Notes under the pieces: model-generated | Told to the model about the DNA's origin: nothing | The model's database searches: none | What the model saw: the letters and a program-made list of their open reading frames with translations, nothing else | Translations under genes and position numbers: made by a program | NCBI GenBank assembly: GCA_031398695.1 | Contig: JANNNU010000134.1 | Span: 1-11,794 of the forward strand | Reading direction: 5' to 3' | Source of the DNA: JAIYDJ01 sp031398695 | GTDB lineage: Bacteria; Pseudomonadota; Alphaproteobacteria; Rhodobacterales; Rhodobacteraceae | DNA length: 11,794 bases | Shown here: piece by piece, positions 1 to 6,557 of the stretch | Layout: each line of letters begins with the position of its first letter | Position numbering within the stretch: the first letter of the stretch is position 1

Positions 1-1
1 C

Positions 2-637
2 CTCGGGTTCCTGACACGGGCCAAGAAGTACACGTATTTCCGGCCCAAGTTCATCTACTATGCGACCTATCTGTCCGAAAAGATCGGCTACGCCCGCTAC
101 ATCACCATCTATCGGCACCTGGAGCGTCACCCCGACAAGCGTTTCCACCCGATTTTCAAATGGTTCAAGGAATGGTGCAATGACGAGTTCAGCCATGGCG
201 AGGCGTTCGCCCTGCTGATGCGTACCGACCCCAAGCTGACGACCAGCTGGGCCAACCGCCTTTGGATCCGGTTCTTCCTGACGGCCGTTTACTCGACGAT
301 GTTCGTGCGCGACCATCAGCGCCCGGTGTTCCACGAGGCGCTAGGCGTCGACATCGAATGGTATGACCAGCGGGTCTATCGCATCACCAGCGAGATCGCC
401 CGCCAGGTGTTCCCGATCGAGATCGACATCGACCATCCGCGCTGGTTGCCCAACCTGCGCCGGATGCGCGATGCCTTCACCGAAATGGACCGTGCGAAAA
501 AGCAGGGCGGCGTGGGCGGCTGGGTCGGGGCGAAAGTCGCAGCGGCCAAGGCGGGGCTTGCCTTTGCTGCGCTGTACCTGATCCCGGTGATCCGCAACAC
601 GCCCCCCGAAAACGTCCGGATGGAGCCGTCGTATTGA
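2..637 (+). CDS. acsF: Aerobic Mg-protoporphyrin IX monomethyl ester cyclase, C-terminal 211 residues (5' end outside window)
   Basis: This enzyme is the O2-dependent diiron cyclase that forms the isocyclic ring E of bacteriochlorophyll, converting Mg-protoporphyrin IX monomethyl ester to divinyl protochlorophyllide. The frame is open from base 2, so the real start lies upstream and the internal ATG at 218 is not the start. The visible protein carries the family's conserved block PKFIYYATYLSEKIGYARY followed by EWCNDEFSHGEAF, whose E and H residues (DEFSHGE) are diiron ligands in this family. The full protein is usually about 350 residues, so roughly the last 60% is present. The gene ends in TGA, with 28 bases to puhE. 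The acsF-puhE-hemA-cycA order is typical of Rhodobacterales PGCs. The identification is very firm; only the N-terminus is unseen. Confidence 0.96.
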   Translation, partial: LGFLTRAKKYTYFRPKFIYYATYLSEKIGYARYITIYRHLERHPDKRFHPIFKWFKEWCNDEFSHGEAFALLMRTDPKLTTSWANRLWIRFFLTAVYSTMFVRDHQRPVFHEALGVDIEWYDQRVYRITSEIARQVFPIEIDIDHPRWLPNLRRMRDAFTEMDRAKKQGGVGGWVGAKVAAAKAGLAFAALYLIPVIRNTPPENVRMEPSY

Positions 638-665
638 CGCCAGTCCGCATCAGGGGCGCACGCCC

Positions 666-1499
666 ATGACCGAAAACCCGTGGCTCGCCGCAGGATTGGC
701 GTTGTTTGCCTGGTGGTTCGCCACTGGCGCCATCCTGTGGCGGGTCCGGGTGGCCGACAATCTGGCGCGCGCGGGCGACCGCGACGCGCACCGCATGTCG
801 GTCCTGCTGGGCTTTCCGCTGTTCGCGGCGGGCATGGCGATGGCGCTTGCCTCGGTCTCCGACGCATCGGTCAACGGCACCTATCTGGGCTTTGTGTCCA
901 CGCTCGTGTTGTGGGGCTGGATCGAGCTTGCCTTCCTGTCCGGCGTGATCACCGGCCCGAACCGCGAACCTTGCCCCACGTTTGCAACCCCCACCGACCG
1001 GTTCTGGCGCGCGGTGGGCACCATCGCCTGGCACGAAATGGCGCTGATCAGCACGCTGGCAGCCTTGGCTTACGTCAGCCGCGATACCGCCAACCAGTTC
1101 GCCTTCTACACCTTTGCCCTGCTGTTCTTTGCCCGTATCTCGGCCAAATTCAATCTCTTCCTCGGCGTCCCGCGCATCAACACACAGTTCCTTCCGATCC
1201 CGCTGCGCCATCTGCCTAGCCACTTCCGCTTTGCCCGGATGAACCCGTTGTTTCCTGTTTCAGTCACGGGGCTGACCGGGGCCACAGCCCTGCTATTCGA
1301 GCGGACCCTTTCTGCGACGACCGCGGGCGAGACCACCGGGTTCGCCCTGCTGACCTGCCTTTGCGCGCTGGCCCTTATGGAACACTGGTTCATGGTCCTG
1401 CCGCTGCCCGATGAAAAGCTGTGGCGCTGGATGCTTCCCGCCGCCAAAACCCCCCTCCATAGCCCGACGAGCCTGCACGAGGACGCCAATGGACTTTGA
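666..1499 (+). CDS. puhE: Putative photosynthetic complex assembly protein PuhE (DUF3623 family)
   Basis: This 277-residue polytopic inner-membrane protein matches the PuhE family (about 270 residues; orf274 of the R. capsulatus puh region) in length, hydrophobicity and position between acsF and hemA. Hydrophobic segments lie near residues 6-26, 45-64, 71-94, 117-137, 145-165, 196-213 and 224-246, suggesting about seven membrane helices. The loop containing FLPIPLRHLPSHFR (about 175-188) looks like the family's conserved signature. Its role is inferred from genetics in Rhodobacter, where loss affects photosynthetic complex formation; no catalytic function is known. The ATG at 666 has an AGGGG about 9 bases upstream. 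The 3' end overlaps hemA by 11 bases, so the two are probably translationally coupled. Confidence 0.9.
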   Translation: MTENPWLAAGLALFAWWFATGAILWRVRVADNLARAGDRDAHRMSVLLGFPLFAAGMAMALASVSDASVNGTYLGFVSTLVLWGWIELAFLSGVITGPNREPCPTFATPTDRFWRAVGTIAWHEMALISTLAALAYVSRDTANQFAFYTFALLFFARISAKFNLFLGVPRINTQFLPIPLRHLPSHFRFARMNPLFPVSVTGLTGATALLFERTLSATTAGETTGFALLTCLCALALMEHWFMVLPLPDEKLWRWMLPAAKTPLHSPTSLHEDANGL

Positions 1500-2700
1500 C
1501 CAGATTTTCCGCGACCAGATCGAGACTTTGAAGTCCGAAGGCAACTACCGCACGTTTGCCGAGCTGGAACGCAAACGCGGCGAATTTCCCCGCGCCGCCA
1601 ACTACAAGGACGGCGCGGTTGCCGACATTACCGTGTGGTGCAGCAACGATTACCTCGGCATGGGACAGCATCCCGATGTGGTCAAGGCGATGGTCGATTG
1701 CGTCCACGCCTGCGGGACCGGGGCAGGGGGAACGCGCAACATCAGCGGCAACAACCACCACCACCTGCTGCTGGAGGCGGAACTGGCTGACCTGCACGGC
1801 AAGAATGCGGCACTGCTGTTCACCAGCGGCTATGTGTCGAACTGGGCGGCGCTGTCCACTCTGGGCAGCCGCATTCCCGGCGTGGTGATCCTATCCGACG
1901 CCGGCAACCACGCCTCAATGATCGAAGGCGTCCGCCACTCCCGTGCCGACAAGGTGATCTGGCGGCACAACGACTGGCGCGATCTGGACCGCAAGCTGAA
2001 GGCGGTCGGTGACAGGCCCAAGATCGTCGCATTCGAGAGCGTCTATTCGATGGACGGCGACGTGTCTCCGATAAAGGAGATCGTGCAGGTCGCCAAGGCG
2101 CATGGGGCCATGACCTATATCGACGAGGTGCACGCGGTCGGCATGTACGGCCCGCGTGGCGGCGGTGTTTCGGAACGCGAAGGGCTGGCGGACCAGATCG
2201 ACCCGATCGAAGGCACGCTCGGCAAGGCGTTCGGCGTGGTCGGCGGCTACATCACCGGATCGGCCGCGCTGTGCGATTTCATCCGCAGTTTTGCGAGCGG
2301 CTTCATCTTCACAACCGCGCTGCCGCCTGCGGTGGCCGCCGCCGCCACCGCCTCGATCCGGCACCTGAAGGACAGCCCGTTCGAACGGGCCCGCCAGCAG
2401 GCGCAGGTCGCCAAATTGCGCGCCAAGCTCGACCGCGCCGGCATCCCGCACATGGCCAACGACAGCCACATCATTCCGGTGATGATCGGCGACCCGGTGA
2501 AATGCCGGATGATCAGCGACATCCTGATGAAGGATTGGGGCATCTACGTGCAGCCGATCAACTACCCCACCGTGCCCAAGGGAACCGAGCGGCTGCGCAT
2601 CACGCCCTCGCCGTTCCATTCGGATGCCGACATTGATCATCTGGTGACGGCACTTTCCGCCCTCTGGCGACGTTGTGCCCTTGCCCATGGGGTCGCATGA
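1489..2700 (+). CDS. hemA: 5-aminolevulinate synthase
   Basis: This PLP enzyme condenses glycine and succinyl-CoA to 5-aminolevulinate, the committed step of heme and bacteriochlorophyll synthesis in alphaproteobacteria. The product is 403 residues, close to the roughly 407 of Rhodobacter HemA. Visible motifs include ITVWCSNDYLGMGQHP, GAGGTRNISG, NHASMIEG, AFESVYSMDGD, YIDEVHAVGMYGPRGGG and GTLGKAFG, whose Lys246 should form the Schiff base with PLP. The C-terminal part has GIYVQPINYPTVPKGTERLR. I chose the ATG at 1489 because the protein then begins MDFDQIF like family members and has AGGA 5 bases upstream. A more upstream in-frame ATG at 1411 would add 26 residues read from within puhE. The start overlaps the puhE end by 11 bases, which suggests co-translation with the photosystem genes. 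Confidence 0.97.
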   Translation: MDFDQIFRDQIETLKSEGNYRTFAELERKRGEFPRAANYKDGAVADITVWCSNDYLGMGQHPDVVKAMVDCVHACGTGAGGTRNISGNNHHHLLLEAELADLHGKNAALLFTSGYVSNWAALSTLGSRIPGVVILSDAGNHASMIEGVRHSRADKVIWRHNDWRDLDRKLKAVGDRPKIVAFESVYSMDGDVSPIKEIVQVAKAHGAMTYIDEVHAVGMYGPRGGGVSEREGLADQIDPIEGTLGKAFGVVGGYITGSAALCDFIRSFASGFIFTTALPPAVAAAATASIRHLKDSPFERARQQAQVAKLRAKLDRAGIPHMANDSHIIPVMIGDPVKCRMISDILMKDWGIYVQPINYPTVPKGTERLRITPSPFHSDADIDHLVTALSALWRRCALAHGVA

Positions 2701-2701
2701 G

Positions 2702-2723
2702 CGAAATGTGACTCGTCATTTCG
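2702..2723. promoter_or_regulatory. Perfect inverted repeat (7-base arms, 8-base spacer) between hemA and cycA
   Basis: Arms CGAAATG (2702-2708) and CATTTCG (2717-2723) flank an 8-base spacer. The repeat starts 1 base after the hemA stop and lies 44 bases before the cycA start. It could be a dimeric regulator's operator for cycA or a 7-bp RNA hairpin. It does not match the PpsR (TGT-N12-ACA) or FnrL (TTGAT-N4-ATCAA) consensus. A weak TATAAA follows at 2745-2750, but it lies too close to the ribosome binding site to be called a promoter. Confidence 0.45.
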
Positions 2724-2767
2724 GCAACGTGGGCTATGTTGCCTACTATAAACTGCGGAGGACCATC

Positions 2768-3250
2768 GTGAAACTCAAACTGACCCTGATCGCCCTGCTC
2801 GCCACCGCTGCGCCCGCCTTTGCGGCAGGCGACCCGGTAGCCGGTGAAGCGATATTCAAGCAATGCCAGACCTGCCACGTCGTCGCAGACGCCGCCGGCA
2901 CCGTTCTGGCCGGCAAGGCTGCCAAGACCGGCCCCAACCTTTACGGCGTCGTCGGTCGCACCGCCGGCACGGTCGAAGGTTTCAAATACGGACCCGACAT
3001 GATCGCAGCCGGTGCCGCCGGCCTCGTCTGGGATGAGGTGACGCTGACCGAGTACGTGCAAAACCCGTCGGCCTTCCTGAAAAAGACGCTGAACGACAAG
3101 GGCGCCGCCGGAAAGATGCAGTTCCAGGTCAAGGATCCGGTCAAGGCAGCCGATGTCGTGGCCTACATCGCGTCGCTTGCCCCGGCAGCCGCTCCCGCCG
3201 ATGGCGCAGCCCCGGCAGCCGATGCTGCCGCTCCGGCCGTCACGAACTGA
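2768..3250 (+). CDS. cycA: Cytochrome c2 precursor with Ala/Pro-rich C-terminal tail
   Basis: This periplasmic class I c-type cytochrome shuttles electrons from the cytochrome bc1 complex to the photo-oxidised reaction centre. The 160-residue precursor starts with a Sec signal peptide (KLKLTLIALLATAAPAFA, predicted cleavage after residue 19). The heme site CQTCH is at residues 33-37, the conserved TGPNLYGVVGR at 54-64, and the likely axial Met117 lies in GKMQF. The start is a GTG with GGAGG 6 bases upstream; longer in-frame starts lack these features and would bury the signal peptide. The last 23 or so residues form an Ala/Pro tail that R. sphaeroides cytochrome c2 (about 145-residue precursor) lacks, as far as I recall. 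No pufC tetraheme cytochrome is present in the nearby puf operon, so this is the likely direct donor to the RC. Confidence 0.93.
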   Translation: MKLKLTLIALLATAAPAFAAGDPVAGEAIFKQCQTCHVVADAAGTVLAGKAAKTGPNLYGVVGRTAGTVEGFKYGPDMIAAGAAGLVWDEVTLTEYVQNPSAFLKKTLNDKGAAGKMQFQVKDPVKAADVVAYIASLAPAAAPADGAAPAADAAAPAVTN

Positions 3251-3270
3251 GCGCACCCCGCCCAGCATGA

Positions 3271-3297
3271 AAAGGCCCGCCACCGGCGGGCCTTTTT
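3271..3297. terminator. Bidirectional intrinsic terminator between convergent cycA and dxs
   Basis: GGCCCGCC (3274-3281) pairs with GGCGGGCC (3285-3292) around a 3-base loop. The stem extends with AAA/TTT, and TTTTT (3293-3297) follows on the + strand. On the - strand the same hairpin is followed by TTTT (complement of 3270-3273). It lies 20 bases after the cycA stop and 18 bases past the dxs stop, so it can end both transcripts. Confidence 0.9.
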
Positions 3298-3315
3298 CGT
3301 ACGTGCCGCAGCGGG

Positions 3316-5226
3316 TCAGGCCCTCAGGCCGATCTGACCGATCCCGAGCACCCGTATGACCTGCGCCTGAATGTCAGCCGCCGCCAACCCCGCGTCGGCA
3401 TACATCGCCGCCGGGCTCGCCTGCTCGATGAACCGGTCCGGTAGGGTCATCGTGCGCAGCTTCAACCCGTGGTCCAGCCCGCCCGAATTTGCCAGGTGGT
3501 GCAGCACCATTGCCCCAAAGCCCCCGACAGCACCCTGTTCGACCGTGATGATCGCCTCGTGGTGCCGCGCCAGTTGCGCGATCAGGTCGGTGTCCAGCGG
3601 CTTGGCGAACCGCGCGTCGGCGATGGTGACCGATACGCCCTGCGCTGCCAGCGCCTCGGCGGCCAGATGACATTCAGCGAGGTGCGCGCCAAATGATAGC
3701 AGTGCCACCCGGCTCCCTTCGCGCACCACGCGGCCCTTGCCGATCTCCAGCATCCGCCCGCGTTCGGGCATCGCCACCCCTACGCCTTCGCCGCGCGGAT
3801 AGCGAAACGAGATCGGCCCGGCGTCATAGCCCGCCGCCGTTGCGACCATGTCCACCAGCTCCGCCTCGTCCCCCGCCGCCATCACGACAAACCCCGGCAG
3901 CGACGAAAGATACCCCACATCGAAACACCCGGCATGCGTTGCGCCATCTGCCCCCACCAGCCCCGCCCGGTCGATCGCGAACCGCACCGGCAGGCCCTGC
4001 AGCGCCACGTCATGCACGATCTGGTCATAGCCGCGCTGCAGGAAGGTCGAATAGATCGCCACGAACGGCTTCAACCCCGACGCTGCCATCCCGGCGGCAA
4101 AGGTCACGCCGTGCTGTTCGGCAATCCCCACATCGAACACCCGCCCCGGAAAGCGTTTCGCCATGATGTCCAGACCCGTGCCCGACGGCATCGCCGCCGT
4201 CACCCCTACGATCCGCCCGTCCCGCGACGCCTCGTCGGTCAGTGCCTGGCCGAAGACGTTCGTGTAGGCAGGCGCGTTCGACTTCGACTTGGCCTGCGTG
4301 CCCGAGGCCACGTCGAACTTCGCCACCCCGTGATACTTGTCTGCCGAGGATTCCGCCGGGGCATAGCCCTTGCCCTTCACCGTCACCGCATGGATCAGCA
4401 CCGGCCCAGTGGCCCGCGCCCGGGCCGCCCGCAGCGTCGTCAGCAGGGTCGGCATGTCATGCCCATCGACCGGGCCGATGTAGGTAAAGCCCAGTTCCTC
4501 GAACAGCGTGCCACCGCCCGGCATGCCGGTGACAAGCTGCCGCGCCCGCCGCGCGCCGTCGCGCAGGGGGCCAGGCAGGGTGGCCTCGAACCCCTCGGCC
4601 ATGCCCTTCAGCGCGGCAAACGGGGCCACGCCGGACAGCCCGTTCAGATACTTGTTCAGCGCCCCCACGGGTGGCGCGATGCTCATGTCGTTGTCGTTCA
4701 GGATTACGAACAGCCGCTTGTCCAGATGCCCGGCGGCATTCATCGCCTCATAGGCCATGCCGGCGGTGATCGCGCCGTCGCCGATGACGGCAATCGCATC
4801 GCCGGTGGGCATCCCCAGCTCGCGCCCCATGGTGAACCCCAGCGCGGCCGAGATCGAGGTGGAGCTGTGCGCAGCGCCGAACGGATCATACTGCGACTCG
4901 CTGCGCTTGGTGAAACCCGACAGCCCCCCGCCCTGCCGCAGACTGCGCATCCGGTCGCGCCGCCCGGTCAGGATCTTGTGCGGATAGCACTGGTGGCCGA
5001 CGTCCCAGATCAGCTTGTCCACCGGCGTGTTGAACACCGCGTGGATCGCGACCGTCAGTTCCACGACCCCCAGCGACGACCCCAGATGCCCGCCGGTTTC
5101 CGACACGACCGAAATCACCTCGGCGCGCAATTCGTCGGCCACCCGTCGCAAGTCGGCATCCGACAGCGCCTTGAGATCGGCAGGACTGGCAACACGGTCA
5201 AGAGTTGGGGTCAGTGGACGGGTCAT
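3316..5226 (-). CDS. dxs: 1-deoxy-D-xylulose-5-phosphate synthase
   Basis: This cytoplasmic TPP enzyme condenses pyruvate and glyceraldehyde 3-phosphate to DXP, the entry step of the MEP isoprenoid pathway that feeds carotenoids, the bacteriochlorophyll tail and quinones. The product has 636 residues, normal for Dxs. The conserved His47 is in GGHLGSS, the TPP/Mg motif GDGAITAGMAYEAMN starts near residue 149 and ends with the LNDNDMSIAPPVG block, and the transketolase pyrimidine-binding region includes DRAGLVGADGATHAG. I chose the ATG at 5226, which has GGAG 6 bases upstream. An in-frame ATG at 5274 would add 16 residues encoded by the terminator hairpin. A dxs gene directly after pufX is known in Rhodobacter PGCs. 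Expression must come from read-through of the puf terminator or from a promoter in the short gap. Confidence 0.96.
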   Translation of the reverse strand: MTRPLTPTLDRVASPADLKALSDADLRRVADELRAEVISVVSETGGHLGSSLGVVELTVAIHAVFNTPVDKLIWDVGHQCYPHKILTGRRDRMRSLRQGGGLSGFTKRSESQYDPFGAAHSSTSISAALGFTMGRELGMPTGDAIAVIGDGAITAGMAYEAMNAAGHLDKRLFVILNDNDMSIAPPVGALNKYLNGLSGVAPFAALKGMAEGFEATLPGPLRDGARRARQLVTGMPGGGTLFEELGFTYIGPVDGHDMPTLLTTLRAARARATGPVLIHAVTVKGKGYAPAESSADKYHGVAKFDVASGTQAKSKSNAPAYTNVFGQALTDEASRDGRIVGVTAAMPSGTGLDIMAKRFPGRVFDVGIAEQHGVTFAAGMAASGLKPFVAIYSTFLQRGYDQIVHDVALQGLPVRFAIDRAGLVGADGATHAGCFDVGYLSSLPGFVVMAAGDEAELVDMVATAAGYDAGPISFRYPRGEGVGVAMPERGRMLEIGKGRVVREGSRVALLSFGAHLAECHLAAEALAAQGVSVTIADARFAKPLDTDLIAQLARHHEAIITVEQGAVGGFGAMVLHHLANSGGLDHGLKLRTMTLPDRFIEQASPAAMYADAGLAAADIQAQVIRVLGIGQIGLRA

Positions 5227-5242
5227 CGCGTGCTCCGATATG

Positions 5243-5274
5243 AAAAAAGTGCCGTGTGGGGTTCCACACGGCAC
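5243..5274 (-). terminator. Intrinsic terminator of the puf operon
   Basis: The perfect 11-bp stem GTGCCGTGTGG / CCACACGGCAC (5249-5259 with 5264-5274) has a 4-base loop. On the - strand it is followed by TTTTTT (complement of 5243-5248). It lies 122 bases downstream of the pufX stop and only about 17 bases upstream of the dxs start, so it separates puf from dxs transcription or attenuates read-through. Confidence 0.92.
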
Positions 5275-5359
5275 CAGGTCCCTGTCGCCAACAGGAAGGG
5301 AACCGGGCTGTGGAAGGCCCAGAGTTCAGGCCGGCATTCTGGCCCGAACATCGTTGCAG

Positions 5360-5384
5360 TCCGGGCGCAAGGGATGCGCCCGGA
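5360..5384 (-). other. Perfect 10-bp hairpin just after pufX (3' UTR)
   Basis: TCCGGGCGCA (5360-5369) and TGCGCCCGGA (5375-5384) pair perfectly around a 5-base loop, starting 12 bases downstream of the pufX stop on the - strand. No T-run follows, so this is not an intrinsic terminator. A 3' exonuclease barrier that stabilises pufLMX mRNA is a reasonable inference. The rest of the 5275-5396 stretch holds weaker foldbacks (for example TTC.GGCC/GGCC.GAA at 5325-5348) and no gene. Confidence 0.7.
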
Positions 5385-5396
5385 ACGGGATGCCGA

Positions 5397-5624
5397 TCAG
5401 ACCACGGTGGTGGTCGATACGACCTCGATGGCGCCCAGCGGCGATGGGGCCTCCTTGCTCTCGGGGGGCAGGAATTCTCCCACAACCCAGGTAAAGAGCA
5501 TGATCAGGATCGGCACCGCGAGGACGACCCCCGCCAGAAACGCGCCCCAGACCATTTGACCCAGCACCCAGATCCGCAGACGGATCACCGGATGGTCCTG
5601 CTCCCAGTATTCTCTATCGCTCAT
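5397..5624 (-). CDS. pufX: RC-LH1 core complex protein PufX
   Basis: This 75-residue single-span membrane protein lies directly after pufM, where Rhodobacter species carry pufX. It aligns without gaps with R. sphaeroides PufX (recalled sequence) over about 30 residues: RLRIWVLGQMVWGAFLAG, then a hydrophobic helix to VVGEFLPP, then a polar APSPLGAIE region. PufX leaves a gap in the LH1 ring so that quinol can exit the RC, and in some species it promotes RC-LH1 dimers. The ATG at 5624 has GAGGG upstream, with 9 bases between it and the pufM stop. The helix positions that form GxxxG in R. sphaeroides are Phe29 and Val33 here. PufX evolves fast, so the call rests on alignment plus position. Confidence 0.88.
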   Translation of the reverse strand: MSDREYWEQDHPVIRLRIWVLGQMVWGAFLAGVVLAVPILIMLFTWVVGEFLPPESKEAPSPLGAIEVVSTTTVV

Positions 5625-5633
5625 GGCTTTCCC

Positions 5634-6557
5634 TCAATCCAGCGGTGCATAGCCGTGGTCCTGCGCCCAGACATACCAGTTGTCTACCACAGTCCCCGTC
5701 AGCAGAATACCGATGCCACCTGTGATGCCCACCAGAACGGCGAACCACCAGGCCCAGCGGTGAATACCTTCCATCGTGGCGTTGAACCCCATGGTCCAGC
5801 GCCAGAACAGCGCAGCGCGTTCCGAAGCCGTGCCGCGGTCCACGATCTGCTCCAGCTCCCGGTCGCCGCCCAGACGGGTGACGGACAGGATGGTGGCGCC
5901 GTGCATGGCGAACAGCAGTGCCGAGCCATAGAGGAAGACGATCGAAAGCGCGTGGAACGGATTGTAGAACAGGTTGCCGTAGGTCAGGCTGAACAGGTTG
6001 GTCCAGTCGAGGTGGCTGAAGATGCCGTAGGGCACCGCCTCGGACCAGCTTCCCATCAGCACCGGCCGGATCAGGCCCAGCACCAGGAACAGCCAGATCG
6101 CACCGGCGAAGGCATAGGCGACGTGCTTGCCCATCCCTAGCGCCTCGGCCCGCAGATAGGTGCGGATCCACCAGGTGATGACCGAGATCAGAAGAAAGAA
6201 CCCGGCCAGCAGGAACAGCCCGCCCTCGTTCATCGGCGGAATCCGCAGACCCCACTCGGCCGACGGCGGCTCCAGCGAGAACCAGAAGAGATCCCGCAGG
6301 AAAACGGCCGGGTTGTAACCCGCCTGTCCCCAGTAATGCGCGCCGACGATGAAGAACCAGATCGCCCCGGTCGCCATCGAGATTACGCCGAAGGTGCCCA
6401 GATAGATCGGCCCCAGCTGCGCGTTGCCGAACCAGCCTGCCAGGGACGAAAAGGTCGCCCCCCTGCTCCGGTTCCCCAGATCGACGCCCTCGACCATGCC
6501 CATTTCGGGCTGGGCCTGGACCTGGACCTGGGTAAAGATGTTCTGATACTCAGCCAT
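5634..6557 (-). CDS. pufM: Photosynthetic reaction centre M subunit
   Basis: This 307-residue integral membrane protein has five helices and forms the type II reaction-centre core with PufL. Expected ligands are present, counted with Met1: His182 in FSHLDW (accessory bacteriochlorophyll), His202 in NPFHALS (special pair), and His219, Glu234 and His266 for the non-heme iron. Tyr210, in the position of R. sphaeroides Tyr M210, is also kept. Relative to the mature R. sphaeroides numbering the chain appears one residue shorter before His182. The ATG overlaps the pufL stop by 8 bases and has GGAGG 5 bases upstream inside pufL, so L and M are translated as a coupled pair. pufX follows 9 bases later, and there is no pufC. 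Confidence 0.98.
   Translation of the reverse strand: MAEYQNIFTQVQVQAQPEMGMVEGVDLGNRSRGATFSSLAGWFGNAQLGPIYLGTFGVISMATGAIWFFIVGAHYWGQAGYNPAVFLRDLFWFSLEPPSAEWGLRIPPMNEGGLFLLAGFFLLISVITWWIRTYLRAEALGMGKHVAYAFAGAIWLFLVLGLIRPVLMGSWSEAVPYGIFSHLDWTNLFSLTYGNLFYNPFHALSIVFLYGSALLFAMHGATILSVTRLGGDRELEQIVDRGTASERAALFWRWTMGFNATMEGIHRWAWWFAVLVGITGGIGILLTGTVVDNWYVWAQDHGYAPLD
6007..6032 (-). repeat. 26-base exact direct repeat, copy in pufM
   Basis: This stretch is identical base for base to 6932-6957 in pufL. Both encode the PYGIFSHLD segment that carries the accessory bacteriochlorophyll His ligand (M His182, L His154). The identity reflects the L/M gene duplication under strong constraint, possibly maintained by gene conversion. 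Confidence 0.85.

Noticed and set aside
477..1223. 248-codon - strand ORF opposite acsF and puhE
   Set aside because: It is a GC-driven antisense frame over puhE, with biased Arg/Gly/Gln content and no operon context.
1411..1488. Upstream in-frame start for hemA
   Set aside because: The extra 26 residues come from puhE sequence and do not resemble the HemA N-terminus. The ATG at 1489 has a good ribosome binding site.
1915..2688. 257-codon - strand ORF opposite hemA
   Set aside because: It is the antisense shadow of hemA, whose + strand reading has all ALAS motifs.
2735..2757. TATGTT and TATAAA as -10 boxes for cycA
   Set aside because: No convincing -35 partner was found, and TATAAA would place the transcript start within the ribosome binding site.
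2675..2767. Longer N-terminus for CycA
   Set aside because: It would place 31 polar residues before a clear signal peptide and start inside hemA. The GTG at 2768 has GGAGG at ideal spacing.
5227..5274. Upstream in-frame start for dxs
   Set aside because: The added 16 residues are encoded by the puf terminator hairpin. The ATG at 5226 has a ribosome binding site and a family-like N-terminus.
3934..5559. 541-codon + strand ORF opposite dxs
   Set aside because: It is an antisense shadow of dxs and the puf 3' UTR. The composition is Arg/His/Pro-rich and unlike any protein, and the - strand reading is an unmistakable Dxs with all motifs.
5256..6140. 294-codon + strand ORF opposite pufM and pufX
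   Set aside because: It lies antisense to pufM and pufX, whose identities are clear. It has low-complexity polar content and no ribosome binding site or homology pattern.
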